64,000 nt of DNA from Tupaia tana (taxonomy: Eukaryota > Chordata > Mammalia > Scandentia > Tupaiidae). Both the position numbers and the translations under genes were made by a program. This document shows positions 31,970 through 43,535 of the stretch, in pieces (position 1 is the stretch's first letter; each line of letters starts with the position of its first letter). The stretch covers positions 191,219,449 to 191,283,448 of the forward strand of contig JAKSZU010000006.1 of assembly GCA_026018925.1 (NCBI GenBank). The letters are read 5' to 3'. Below the pieces are notes generated by a model that did no database searches, was not told where the DNA came from, and saw only the letters and a program-made list of their open reading frames with translations.

Positions 31970-32735
31970 CAGTTCATCCTGTGCTAAGCAACTTCTAAAA
32001 TTTCTTCCAAAGATCCCTGCTTCTTGATATTACGCTGTGTATATTCTTTCTTTATGAGGACTTAGACATCTGTTTCTAATGTATTGAGGACAAAGGTAAG
32101 ATCACAAGAGACTATACAAGAGGAAGATGGATAGTGGGTGGTGGTAATGGGGCTCAAAACAACGTGTTTAACAGACACAACAATGGTTCTTTGTTGAAAA
32201 TGATGTATATGGTAATATCCTTGATTTGATTATCACACACACACTTTGCATACTTTGAAAAACCATGCTGTATGTCATAAACATGTACAACAATGAAATG
32301 TAACTAAGAAATTATAAAATAAAGTTGATTTTGAAAAACATGTCCAAAGGTATGTTTTATCACTTCTATGGGTAGGTTAACAAAAACTGTAACTTCTGTG
32401 TTACTCCCTTCTCTCTTTTGTCTATTACTTTCACTGATGAATCAAGCTGATTTGGAGAGGCACACAAAGCAAGGGACTGAAGGAGTCCTCTGACCTACTG
32501 AAGGCACAGTACAGCCAACAAGTAATGAAATCCTGTCAACAGCCACAGGAATGAGCTAAGAAATTATTTTTCCTAATTGAGCTTTAGGAGGATTGTAACC
32601 TTGTAGGCGTTCAAAGACCCAGGAAGTAGCACTGATATTCTTAAGCCATAGAAACTTTGTGAAAATAAACTTCATAGTTTTAAACCACTAAGCTTTGGGA
32701 TTATTAGTTAAGCAGCTGTAGATTATTAAAATAAT
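31970..32735 (+). mobile_element. MLT1-like LTR (ERVL-MaLR) split by an L1 tail
   Basis: 5' part cttccaaagatccctgcttc, later aactgtaacttctgtgttac, gatgaatcaagctgatttgg and the 3' part gtgaaaataaacttcatag with taaaccactaagctttggga, all in the order expected of MLT1-type LTRs. A broken, ancient solitary LTR; the two halves flank an L1 3' end. Confidence 0.65.
32125..32340 (+). mobile_element. L1 3'-end fragment inside the LTR
   Basis: ggatagtgggtggtggtaat, gtatatggtaatatccttga and taactaagaaattataaaat resemble an L1M 3' end with its A-rich finish. Limits approximate. Confidence 0.45.
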
Positions 32736-32740
32736 TCTCA

Positions 32741-33091
32741 AAAGAAAACCGTGTATTTGCATAAAGACCAAATCTTCTTACAGACAATGTGGACATTGAT
32801 AGTATTTTAGTACATTTTATTTTTCAGGATGAAGTTTATGCCTAGTCAAGACATATCTGGGCTTTTAATACACATCAGTATAATGAAATTCACATTCACC
32901 ATCTTCTCTTATATTTTCCTATTAATCAGTCATAAGTATGAATCTCAGAAGTTAAAGATGAGATTGTCAGTGTTCTTTCAACTTCTTGCCCACATGTGTA
33001 AAATATATTAAAATATGAACTACTCCTTAAAATTTAATGCTAAATTATAATACTTCTACTTATTTTGGTCCTTCAATATATTTCAATGATA
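32741..33091. other. unannotated sequence
   Basis: Nothing recognised. Confidence 0.35.
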
Positions 33092-33340
33092 AGGCCAGCC
33101 CGAGGATTGGTGGTTAAGGCAGCTGGATCACATGTGGCCAACTTCATGGTTCAGGTCCCAGAACTGACAGCTTGAGAAACACTCAATAACATAGCCATGG
33201 GTGCCCAAAACCCCAAAAAGGAGGAAAAATGTGGGGAAATGGATTCCAGCATGGTCATTATTCACCGTTAGGGGGTTCTTTGTTACTTTCTCTCTGGCAA
33301 GTGCACTTGCTCTCTGGCAAAATTGAAACAAAAAATTCTA
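33092..33340 (+). mobile_element. SINE-C
   Basis: Head aaggccagcccgaggattgg, ggttaaggcagctggatcac, body ggtgcccaaaaccccaaaaa, end agtgcacttgctctctggca. Confidence 0.8.
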
Positions 33341-33644
33341 ATAATGTTTCTATTAGGGAAAAAATACACAGAATACACTATCAGATGCAAGGATGCCCTA
33401 CCACTCTTTAGTTTGAAATAAAATTCTCTATTTGAGTTTGCTTTTCAGATCAATTAATTTATGTCTAATGTTGCCTTATTCTTTAAAGAATAAATTTTAA
33501 CAAAGGAAAATCAGACTTGAAGAAAAACTTCTGAATAAAAATTTGTTATAGGACTGTATCTAAATTATCCCTTCCCCCAAAACATACATGAATTCTAACA
33601 TAAATAATGCAATGATTGTCAATTAAGTATGGTGTGCTAAAGGA

Positions 33645-33745
33645 ACCACTGGACTTGAATCGAGCGATAATGTTCATTCTCTAGTTCTGACATTGAGAGC
33701 TCACTCAATTCAAAATATCTATGGGCCTCCATAACCTCAATCCAA
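33645..33745 (+). mobile_element. possible MIR fragment
   Basis: actggacttgaatc, ctagttctgacatt and gcctccataacctcaa follow the order of the MIR core, but divergence is high. Confidence 0.35.
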
Positions 33746-33914
33746 AGTCTGTGGACCTCAAGATCTCCATCTAGTCTACAAACATCTGATTTTAATTGTC
33801 TTGGGAGTCCTTGCTAATACTAGTCATATGGTTTTATGAACTCATGAAAGTATGTTTAGAACTAAACGTCTTCATAGGTTGTGAAATGCTGAAGCACATG
33901 GTTAGATGATCATT

Positions 33915-34870
33915 TCTTAAAGCTTTATTGAGCTATAACTTGATTTACCAAAAAGCATATTTTTTTTGGAGAGGTTTTTGCTATAGGGCGCATGTGCTTG
34001 CCAGACAGACAGAGAGAGACAGAGAGACAGAAAGCGAGAAATCACCCCCCAGGGGGGATGGCCACGCTGCAATCCCTTCTCCTCCATTCTCCTCTCGGGA
34101 CCTTGGGCAAGCACGCACACGTGCCCGGCGTGAGTTTAACCCACCGCGTCTGGGACTCGAACCGAATGGCAGTCGACTAGTGAGAGTCCAGCAACATAGC
34201 CATTATGCTAACTACTGGTCCCAAAGCATATATTTAATGTACACATTTTGAAGAGTTTGGACATGGGGCTCTATCTGTGAACATTGTCATGATCAAGGTA
34301 TTAACTCCCTACTAAATTACCTAAAAAGCTAAACTTCCAAACGTTTCCTTGTGTTCTTTCTTTTTATTTTGTTTTTGCTGTTACTGGTAGCATTGTTGAT
34401 TCGGTGGTAAAAATACCTAACTTGAAATCTACGTTCTAAAATTTTGAAGTACACAGTTCCATATGGTTAACTCTAAATTCCGTACTGTTCAGCCAATCTC
34501 TAGAACTTATTCATCTTGCATGTCTGACTCTTTAAACCCTTTGAGCAACAGTTCTTTATGTCCCCCTACTTCCAGTCCCTGACAACTACCATTCCCTTCT
34601 CTGTTTCCATGAGTTTTATCATTTGAGATACATCATTTAAGTGTAATCATGGAATGTTCATTCTCTTGTGTCTGACTTATTTCATAAGGCATAATGTTCT
34701 ATAGGGTTAATCATGTCATTGCAAATGTGAGGATTTCCTTTTTTTAAAAGTTTGAATAATGCTTCATTGCATGTAACACACCATTTTATTCATTTATTCA
34801 TCTCTTATTGGAATTAGAGTTGTTTTATGTCTTGGCTATTGTGGCATATCTAAATGAATATTTGTGAGAA
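33915..34870 (-). mobile_element. L1M 3'-UTR region split by a SINE-A
   Basis: Reverse L1M 3' text: gctttattgagctataactt, gaacttattcatcttgcatg, ccccctacttccagtccctg, gtgtctgacttatttcataa, atgtgaggatttccttttt. The first 45 bp lie before the SINE. Confidence 0.7.
33961..34222 (-). mobile_element. SINE-A, young, inside L1
   Basis: Reverse near-consensus copy (gcacacgtgcccggcgtgag). Identical TSDs aaagcatat (33952-33960, 34223-34231). The head shows a small local change where the B box abuts actcgaaccgaatggc. Confidence 0.94.
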
Positions 34871-34879
34871 TTGTTACTA

Positions 34880-35599
34880 ATTGCTTTCCCTGTATTCATT
34901 CTTATCTGCTTTTTTACCATTAGAACTCCAATTTAATTTCTCTAAGCAGTAATTGATCTATCTAAAGAACTAAGTAAGTCTATCTTGTCTAGAGGTGGCC
35001 ATTGAAAATCTCCCAGGAAATATTCTTAAATATAACTAACTCTATGGGAATAGTCCATTTGGTTCTTCTCTTTTCTTTTTGTTTTTAATTTCTCAAAAAT
35101 CTAGATATAATAACTGGACTTTATCCTCATCTTGGGAGATGAGATGAACCTATCAGGTGAGGATAAGCCAAAAGCCAGAAGATATTTGTAAAGTAAATGC
35201 TAAAGTTCTTCAGGATAAAGAAAAAATATTTGAAGAGTATCTGAGTCTTTAGAAATGAAAGAAGAGCAACAGAAAACTAGACATCCAGATGAACAGAAAA
35301 AGACTGTCCTTCTCATTTTATGTTCCTTAAAATATGTATAACTATTGAAAGAAAAAAAATTATCTGGTGGACTTTTTGGTGAATATACAATAATTAGATG
35401 ATAACTTTAACAAACGCTATTAGGGGAGAGCAAAGTGAACTTTAGGGTTGTAAGTCTTTTAAATTTTACTTGAAATATTAAATTAATAACTCTAGATAAA
35501 CTGTGATAATGTATGCACATATGCAATCCTGAGAGAAAAAAATAAAAATACACACAAAAGGTTATAGAAAGCCAATGAATTAACCAAAATATTATGAGT
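34880..35599. other. unannotated sequence
   Basis: Nothing recognised. Confidence 0.4.
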
Positions 35600-35612
35600 A
35601 TACCACATATAT

Positions 35613-35881
35613 ATATATATTTTTTTTTTGAGAGGTTTTCACTATAGGGCGCGTGCGCTCGCCAAACAGACAGAGAGAGACAGAGAGACAGAAAGCAAGA
35701 AATCACCCCCCAGGGGGGATGGTCATGCCTCAATCCCTTCTCCTCCATTCTCCTCTCGGGACCTTGGGCATGCATGCACACGCGCCCGGCGTGAGTTCTA
35801 AGCCACCGGGTCCGGGACGTGAACCGCGGTCGACTACGTGGGAGTCCAGCGACATAGCCATTACACTAACTGCTGGTTCCC
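35613..35881 (-). mobile_element. SINE-A, young
   Basis: Reverse copy rich in CpG (gggcgcgtgcgctcgcc, acgcgcccggcgtgag). Identical TSDs ataccacatatat (35600-35612, 35882-35894); an (AT)n run sits at the tail side. Confidence 0.95.
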
Positions 35882-35894
35882 ATACCACATATAT

Positions 35895-36416
35895 TTTAAT
35901 AAGGCAAGAAGGAAATAAAAAGAGAAAAGAGGAACAAAATCAGGATATTCATTACCAAAAAAAGAAAAAAAAGAAAAAAAAACACATTAAAAAAAGTGTT
36001 TAAAATGTAGAACATAGGTTGGCCCTAAAATTAACAAGTCAGAAAAATGGGACTTTTTTGCTTTCATTAATAAGCCACAACATAGAAGTCTCAGTTAAAA
36101 TGAGTGAGCCCTTTATATGAGTTAGAAAATAGAAGTTGAATTGGGTAAACAGTAAATTATGCATAAACAGAATACTACCTTTTATTTACTATTATTCACA
36201 TATATTGTAAGTTATATGTTAAGACTCAAAAAATAGTATGAAACATAGAAGGGGATTTTTCAGGTCAAATGACTCAGTGACATAATTATATTTATAATTT
36301 CTATTCATAATATTAGTCAACATTTTTAATAGGTCATTTTACAGTACAAGCACTTTCTTTAAGTGTCAATGCAATTTCATATTAATTGCATCTAGCAAAA
36401 AATTTTCTAACACTTT
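35895..36416. other. unannotated sequence
   Basis: A-rich tract at about 35958-35996. Nothing else recognised. Confidence 0.4.
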
Positions 36417-37004
36417 CAGTCATGCATCACTTCACTCATGAACAGGGATAATTTCTGAGAAATGCATTCTTAGGCAATTTCATCATTGTGTCAACATCAT
36501 AGAGTGTACTTATACAAACCTAGATGTTATGGCCCATTATACACATAGGCTGCATGGTATAGCCTATTGCTCCTAGGTGACAAACCTAGACAGCATGTCA
36601 TTGTACTGAATATGAAGCAATTGTAACACAATAGTAAAAATTTCAACATCTAAATATATGTAAACATAGAAAATGTTCAGTAAAAAAATAGTGTAAAACA
36701 TAAAAGATAAAAATGGATCACCTGTACAGATTACTTATCATGAATGTAGCTTGCCAGACTGGAAGTTGTTCTGGGTGAGTCCATGAGTGAATAAATGTAA
36801 AGGCCTAAGACAGTTCTGTACACTACTGTAAATTTCACAAACACAGTACTTTTATGGTACAACAAATATATAAAAATATTTTTTTTATTTTTCAATAATA
36901 AATTAATCTTTGCTAACTATAACTTTTTTATTTTATAAACCCTTAAGTTGGTTTCTTTTTTTTTTTTTTTCCCAACATTTGCCTTCTTAAATAACACTTA
37001 ACTT

Positions 37005-37277
37005 GGGATCAGCAAATGGCATAATGGTTACATCACTTGACTCCTATGTAATTGGCCACATTTTGAGTCCCAGACCCAGTGTCTTAAAACTCATGCCGGG
37101 TGTGTGTGCGTGCATACCTAAAATTCTGAGAGGAGACTGGAAGAGAAGGGATTGTGGGGTGACCATCACCACAGGTGGTATTTCTCACTTTCTGTCTCTA
37201 TGCTTCTCTCTGTCTTTCTGGCAAATGCACATGCCCTATAGCAAAACCTCTCTAACAAAACAAAACAACAACAAAAC
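37005..37277 (+). mobile_element. SINE-A inside Tigger
   Basis: Head gggatcagcaaatggcataa to ctatagcaaaacctctctaa plus a CAA-type tail. Flanks cacttaactt (36995-37004) and aacttagctt (37278-37287). Confidence 0.92.
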
Positions 37278-37302
37278 AACTTAGCTTAAAACTCAAACAT
37301 GT

Positions 37303-37567
37303 TGGGACCAGCAGTTGGCATAATGGCTATGTTGCTGTACTCCCCTGTAGATGAACACGGTTCAAGCCACAGACCCAGTGGGTGCATGTGCGTGCATGCC
37401 CAAGATCCCAAGAGGAGAATGGAGGGGAAGAGATTGTAGCATGGTCGTCCCCCCGGGGGGTGATTTCTCACTTTCTGTCTCTCTATCTCTCTCTGGCTTT
37501 CTGGTGAGTGCATGAGCCCTATAGCAAAACCCTTCTCAAAAACAAACAAACAAACAAACAAAAAACA
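37303..37567 (+). mobile_element. SINE-A inside Tigger
   Basis: Head tgggaccagcagttggcata. The sequence between B box and body is shortened (acccagtgggtgcatg). Tail caaacaaacaaac. Identical TSDs caaacatgt (37294-37302, 37568-37576). Confidence 0.93.
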
Positions 37568-37635
37568 CAAACATGTACACTTCCCAAAATATTTCTCTTT
37601 ATATCCTTCTATAACTTTTTCTATCAGTTTAAATT

Positions 37636-37856
37636 TCATTTATTTATATTTCCAGTAGCAAGAAAGAGAAATAGTACTTCCAATAAGAACTTGACACTGT
37701 GATTCACTCCCAGATTCAGCCAGTCCCCAGTCATGTCCTTACCAGTGTCTAAGATATTTAGGGAGATCTTTTAGGCAAACCCAGAAACTTTTCTTATGGG
37801 TAAGCCTCAAAGAGTATTTTATTTTATCACAGTGCTACAATTCCAACCCTTCTTTT
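37636..37856 (-). mobile_element. probable SINE-D inside Tigger
   Basis: tttcatttatttatatttcc at one end and gtattttattttatcacag at the other match the SINE-D tail and head in reverse; Tigger text resumes after it. Confidence 0.5.
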
Positions 37857-38217
37857 TTTATAATTTTATATTTTTTACTTTTTTTTTTTTTCTCATTTTA
37901 ACTAAGACCCAAACATATATTAACTGAGGCCTATGGAGAGTCAGAATATCATTATCTGGTCCTGATGAAAGATCTTCAGGAGCAATAACATTCATAGTGC
38001 TGTCATCTCTTATGATAAGAAGGTCTTCTGAAATGCTTCCTCAAGGACCAGGTGGCCCTTATACAACTGGCAGTGGAGTGGGTTGGTTTCCACCAGCACC
38101 ACCACAAACCTGTGAGTACTGCATTGAACTACAATGTTATGAGGGTTGGACATCACTAAGAGAGATTTATGGAACCACTATTGCATATATGAAATGTCAT
38201 TATGGTTCATATAACTG

Positions 38218-38677
38218 TAATTAACTTCTTTTAAAGGTAAATTCATACAGTGTTCAAATTATTTTTCAATGTTCCCATTAAGGAAATCATTTATAGAACT
38301 GAGATAAATTAAAGTAATGGTCTTGGTGTACACTTTGTCTCCCTCTTATGTGTATGACTCTAGTAACAATGGGCTCCCTGAATATTATTATTGCTGGTAT
38401 TCTGGTATCCTAGAAACTGAATCACCAGGCCTATGAAAAGACATAATTTTCTTACATAGAATTTTCAGTACATTGACTTAAGGCAATCGATGAAGGAGTT
38501 TCTGGACCTGAGGAGCTATATTCATAAGTGGTCAAATCCGTATTTTGCTTTACGTTACAGTTGTTTTCCAGGCACCAGATGTTCTGGCAGGCTAATAGGT
38601 AGATATGTATGTTACTTAACTCAATTAAAAAGCAATGTTATTTCTTGACTAAAATTTACATAGAGAAAATAAAGTTC
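38218..38677. other. unannotated sequence
   Basis: Nothing recognised. Confidence 0.35.
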
Positions 38678-38935
38678 TTGGGATCAGTTGATGGTGTAAA
38701 GTAATGATCTCTGAATTCCCATGTGACCAACAGCAGTTTGACTCCCAGACCCAGCACTTAAAACTCACCCCAGCATGTGTGTGTGAGTGCCCAAGATCCT
38801 GAGAGAAGAAGGAATTATGGCATGGCCATTGCCCCTGGGGGCTCATTTCTCGCTTTCTGTCTCTGTCGCTCTGTCTTTCCAGCAAGCGCATGTGCACTAT
38901 AGCAAAAATCTCTCTTAAAAAAAGAAAATTATAAT
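38678..38935 (+). mobile_element. SINE-A
   Basis: Head gggatcagttgatggtgtaa, cttaaaactcaccccagc, body cccaagatcctgagagaaga (partly deleted), tail ctatagcaaaaatctctctt. Confidence 0.88.
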
Positions 38936-39676
38936 TTATTTCCACCTATTAATATGTATATTATTTTTGTATTTTATTATATAACTAAGATCTTATGGTC
39001 ACTGAATTTCTTTTTTCTAGGTTAAAAGTTCTTAAGTCTTCTATTTTAGTAATTTTAATATGATTTAATCTGGAGTATGTAGATATTGTACCCAATAATT
39101 TCTACTATAAATTAAGATATAACTTAAATATTAAGATATTTGCTATTTCAAACTTAGAACAATTTTGTGTACAGTTCTGTAAAATTAGTCATTTCCTAGG
39201 AAATCAACAATTGTAAACTTGTCATAACAAAATATTCAGTTAAGTTCTTAGATTTAAAGAAAAGTATTGAAGAAAAAGCTTTCACATGAGAGATAAAAGA
39301 TAAGAGATAACAGGGAGATAGGGAAGGAGGGAGGAAGAAGCTAGATACTGAAATTGTTTTCATTTAAGTAAGTGGAAGCCAGTCACCAGGACATGTGTTG
39401 TAACACCAGATAGGAAGCAATGACAAACTGAGGAAACCAATATTGTAATCAGAGATTGTAACTATTCAGATTTCAAATATAGAATCTTTCCTCATACATA
39501 CCTCTAAGAATATTTATCCCTATTCTTATTTCCTAATAGCTAAGACATTTATACAAGCCCAGAGAATGATGGATAAAACAATGTTACAACTAAGAAGAGA
39601 TCTTGAACCTTTCATAAGAAAAGAGATACAATTTGTAAAAGGAAGTCCAAGGATATGCCATTTACTAGGTTAAAAG
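38936..39676. other. unannotated AT-rich sequence
   Basis: Nothing recognised apart from a short purine patch near 39285-39340. Confidence 0.4.
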
Positions 39677-39685
39677 AATACTGAG

Positions 39686-39964
39686 GGCCAATCAATATAG
39701 TAGTGTGGTGGTTAAGGAGGCTGGATCCTACATGACCAACTTTACCATTGGAGTTCTGGACCTGGTGGTTTGAAACATAACCTGCTGTGGGTGCATGCAC
39801 ATCCAAAATGCCAAAAGGAGAAACACAGAAGGAATTGTGGTGTGACACAACCCCTACATACCAAAGGAAAATTTGTTCTAACTTTCTTTCTCTCTTTCTC
39901 TTTCTTACTGTATCTCTCCGGTGAGTGCATGCACCCTCTAACAAATTTAAAAAAAAAAAAAAAA
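39686..39964 (+). mobile_element. SINE-C with TSDs
   Basis: Head ggccaatcaatatagtagtg, gttaaggaggctggatccta, gtgcatgcacatccaaaatg, tail ctctaacaaattt plus A run. Flanks aatactgag (39677-39685) and agtactgag (39965-39973). Confidence 0.87.
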
Positions 39965-39973
39965 AGTACTGAG

Positions 39974-40877
39974 AAATTGTGTAAAGCACTCTTAGAAGTT
40001 TAATTACAACAATATAAATAGTGCTTAATGATATTTTTAAATTAAAAAAAGTTCTGCATACTGCATCACCGATTATTTAACTTCTTAATTTGTTTTCCTA
40101 AAAGAAAACCATACTCAAACCATTCTGTTTTAATGAATAAAGTCTATCTTAACAAAAAAATTACAAGTTGGAATACTAGATATTTCATGATAATGGTCTT
40201 TTTATACCAAATATAGTTGAGGCATGATGGTTCACAAAATCTGTTTCAGGCTATGGAGAATTTGTATAATAAGATCTGTGTAAAAGAAACCAGAGATTTC
40301 CATCAATGGATAAATTTAAAAATAAGATTGTGTCATACTTTTTTTTTTTTTTTTCATTTTGCTTCTATGTCATGCCATACTCCCCAGGATAAACTATAAT
40401 AATTAACTCTCTTTTTTCAGGAAACAGAAATCCAGGAACAGAAATGTTTAAGCCTCTCTCTTGACTAGAAGTAATTAAGTACCTAAATTATAGGTACACA
40501 GATATATCTGGGGAGTTTAAACTCATTTTATGAATTGATTAAGTGAAAAATGCTTTCTCTTTTACTGAAGAAAATTCATACTCTGGCTATTCAGTTTTAT
40601 TCTTGTTTTTTGTTTGTTTTAATTCCAACTATCTTTGTTTTGTATTTTCTTATAAAAAAGGCCAATTGTTTAAAAATAAATAGAGGTTTCACATTTGGGA
40701 CATATGGAAATACGGTCAGATTTTGTCGAATCCAAGATAATCCATTCTTTATATTATCTCTGTACTTTTGAAATACGTGAACAACTTCATAAATGTGTTT
40801 AATACTATATAATACAAAATAAATAAATAGTTGGATTCTTTAATTTCTAACCAGTTAATAACTGAAATAGATGAATG
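39974..40877. other. unannotated AT-rich sequence
   Basis: Nothing recognised. Confidence 0.4.
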
Positions 40878-40885
40878 AAAATGTG

Positions 40886-41122
40886 GGGATGTAATGACTA
40901 TGTCGCTGGACCCAGTCAGTGGCTTAAACTCACGCCGGGCGCGTGTGCACGTGTGCCCAAGATACCTAGAGGTGAATGGAGGAGAAGGGATTGTGGCGTG
41001 GCCATCCCCCTTGGGTTGTGAATTCTTGCTTTGTGTCTCTCTGTCTCTCTCTGTCTTTCTGGTGAGCGCATTCTCCCTATAACAAAAACCTCTCTCAAAA
41101 AAAAAAAAAAAAGAAAAAAATT
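40886..41122 (+). mobile_element. SINE-A lacking its B-box region
   Basis: Begins ggatgtaatgactatgtcgc and jumps from ctgga to cccagtcagtggcttaaac, so the anticodon-like part and B box are absent. The body is otherwise close to consensus (ctcacgccgggcgcgtg). TSDs aaaatgtg (40878-40885, 41123-41130). Confidence 0.9.
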
Positions 41123-41130
41123 AAAATGTG

Positions 41131-41945
41131 ACTAAAACAAATGTTAATAACCTTGTCTGCTTTTGGTATCAATGTGATAGAGACTTCATAGAATGAATTT
41201 GGGAAGGTTCCTTCTTTTGGGATCTTTTAAAGTGGTTTGTAGAACTCAGAAATGAAGCCATCAGGACCTGGGCTTTTCGTTGTTAGGAGACAATTATTGT
41301 TTCAATCCCCTTACTCAGTATTGATCGATTAAGTTTTTAAATAGTTCTTCCTGATTCAGTCTTGGAATGTTTATTTTTTCTAAGAATTTGTCTATATCAT
41401 CTAGGTTTTCTAGTTTGTTGCCATAAAGATCCAGGTAATCTTGAGCCCTTAAATTTCTGTGACATCTGTTGTAATATTGCCTGATTCATAAGAATTTTAA
41501 TGATCTGGTTCTCTTCTCTGTTTTTCTTGGTTATTCTAGATAGTGGTTTGTCAATTTTGTTTATCTTCTAATAGAATCAGATTTTTGTTTGGTTAAATTT
41601 TTTGTATTTTTTGAATTCTCTATTTCATTTATTTCTTCTCTGATCTTACATCAGTTCTCCTATTGCTATTGGGAATTTTGTGTGTAACCTTTCTAGTTCA
41701 TTGAGATGCTTTGCTAAATTGTTTGCCATCTTTCCATTTTGTTCTTGTGAGCAATAATTTCCATAAACTTTCCTCGTAGGACTGCTTTAACTGTGTCTTA
41801 TAGATTCTGGTACATTGTGTCTTGGTTGTTATTTGTCTCAGGAAATTTTTTAAGTTCAATCTTGATTTCCTCAGTAGTTTGAAAGTCATTTAGGACTAGA
41901 TAGTTTAGTTTCTACGTATTTGTCTACTTTGATCAAAGGTTCAAA
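41131..41945 (-). mobile_element. L1 ORF2 fragment (reverse transcriptase N-terminal part)
   Basis: The minus strand translates, across interruptions, to L1 ORF2 text: TTEEIKIELKKFPETNNNQ, AVLRGKFMEIIAHKNKMER, KSDSIRR, LDLYGNKLENLDDIDKFLE, EKPRPDGFISEFYK and EGTFPNSFYEVSITLIPK. These precede the RT active site in L1. The frame holds several stops, so it is a dead 5'- and 3'-truncated copy. Confidence 0.9.
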
Positions 41946-42109
41946 AATTATGTTAAAAATATAAATTCAATCTTAGAAATTCAGTTTTTAACTGCTTGTG
42001 TGTTAATAGGCATTGGAAAAATTATAAATAGGAATGTTATAACTTGGAAATTAAGAATCAAACTAGAAATCACAATGCCTGTTTTCAGCTTCCCAATAAT
42101 CCTAATTAT

Positions 42110-42275
42110 TTGCTGTGAATTTTTAGTAACTTCTTTTAACTCATTAAAACATAGCCTCTGCAACTATAAAATGGAAACACAAAGGTTTGTCTTAATGATT
42201 AAATGACATAAAGTACAAAAAGTGCTTAGCATAATCATCAGCATGTGAGGTTCCATAAATCATTAATAAATGAAA
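42110..42275 (+). mobile_element. MIR SINE fragment
   Basis: MIR core and 3' part in order: aacttcttttaactcatt, ctgcaactataaaatgg, taatgattaaatgacataaa, aagtgcttagcataatcatc, cataaatcattaataaatg. Confidence 0.75.
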
Positions 42276-42742
42276 CTTGAGTTCACAAAAATCACAAAGA
42301 TAATTGTATGAAATATGACAAACATATTTATTGCCAGGAAAATTATATATTTTAAAAAGTACTTTAAAATTTAAAATGGCATGGAGAAGAATTTTACATT
42401 ATAAAAGTGATAACTTTATTACCATTAGAACATTTAGAGCAACTGTGTAATTTCAAATGTAAGTCATTAATTCAAAGCATTTATAGGAAAAAAACCCATG
42501 ATTTTGTGAGATAGTCTATGTATTATGTAGGAAGTATGCACTGCATTTTAATTTGCGTCTTGTCATACAGTTTTTGAAACACTTAACATTATATATTGTG
42601 TTTTCAAGGACATATTTCTCAATGGCTCTATTAAAAAAAAAATCTGTCTTACCACAAAAGTAGCAGCAAAGAAATGTAGGAGCTAATATTTGGGGTACAG
42701 GCATGCTATAAATACAAATCAACAGAATGACTCTGGTAAATT
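42276..42742. other. unannotated AT-rich sequence
   Basis: Nothing recognised. Confidence 0.4.
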
Positions 42743-42752
42743 GTCATGATTT

Positions 42753-42933
42753 TTTTTTTAAGGGAATTTTGCTATAGGATGCATGTGTTCACCAGAGAGA
42801 CAGAGAAAGACAAAGAGACAGAAAGCAAGAGATCACCCTCAATGGGGGATGGCTACATGGCAACCCCTTCTCCTCCATTCTCCTCTTGTTTGGGATTTTG
42901 TGCATGCACACACATGCACCCAGCATGAAAACG
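42753..42933 (-). mobile_element. SINE-A, 5'-truncated, with TSDs
   Basis: Reverse copy that ends at cacccagcatga, before the tRNA-like head. Identical TSDs gtcatgattt (42743-42752, 42934-42943) show it was inserted already truncated. Confidence 0.9.
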
Positions 42934-43019
42934 GTCATGATTTATAATACTAGTAAATCGTTGTCATCATCATTGCTTAGAATTATTGTACAGTTGCTAT
43001 ACAGTAGCATTTTTTTATT

Positions 43020-43165
43020 GTTTTCAATTCATCTAATAATTCAATCATCACAGCAATATCATGTTATTATTTATATCCATTTTAAAGAATAGAGATTGAG
43101 GAACAGAAATTAAAGTAGCTTCTCAAAGCTATCTAGCTACTAAGTAACAAAGAAAAAATTTAAAC
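43020..43165 (-). mobile_element. MIR SINE fragment
   Basis: Reverse MIR core: atccattttaaagaatagag, attgaggaacagaaattaaa, gcttctcaaagctatctagc, tactaagtaac, atttaaacctagg. Confidence 0.75.
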
Positions 43166-43260
43166 CTAGGATGTGTAAATTAGTTTATTGATTTCAATTT
43201 TAAAATCAAGTGCTAACTTTTTCCAGGATAAACTTTTTCTTAACATTGTTTTAGGATTAA

Positions 43261-43526
43261 TTTTTTTTTTTTTTTCTGGAGAGGTTTTTGCTATAGGGCA
43301 CGTGCACTCGCCAGGCAGAGAGAGACAGAGAGACAGAAAGCGAGAAATCACCCCCCAGGGGGGATGGCCATGCCGCAATCCCTTCTCCTCCTTTCTCCTC
43401 TCGGGATCTTGGGGGCACACACACACGTGCCCGGCGCGAGTTTAAGCCATGGAGTCCGGGACGCCAACCACAGTCAACTATGTGGGAGTCCAGCGACATA
43501 GCCAGTATGCTAACTGCTGGTCCCCG
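43261..43526 (-). mobile_element. SINE-A, young
   Basis: Near-consensus reverse copy (ggcacgtgcactcgcc, cacacgtgcccggcgcgag). Identical TSDs taggattaa (43252-43260, 43527-43535). Confidence 0.95.
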
Positions 43527-43535
43527 TAGGATTAA

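Larger units (their letters stand above)
36417..38217 (-). mobile_element. Tigger-type (pogo) DNA transposon with three SINE insertions
   Basis: Both termini survive: cagtcatgcatcact on the left and, in reverse, cagttatatgaaccataatg on the right, followed by TA. Interior words agagtgtacttatacaaacc, ggtatagcctattgctccta, ttctgggtgagtcc, aggcctatggagagtcag and cagtggagtgggttgg follow a Tigger family whose ends read CAGTCATGCRTCRCTTAACG (Tigger3 group, from memory). With the SINEs removed about 1 kb remains. No transposase frame is seen, so it looks like an internally deleted, non-autonomous copy. Confidence 0.8.

Noticed and set aside
37997-38224. 75-residue frame with GPGGPYTTGSGVGWF
   Set aside because: The DNA matches the end region of a Tigger transposon, not a coding exon.
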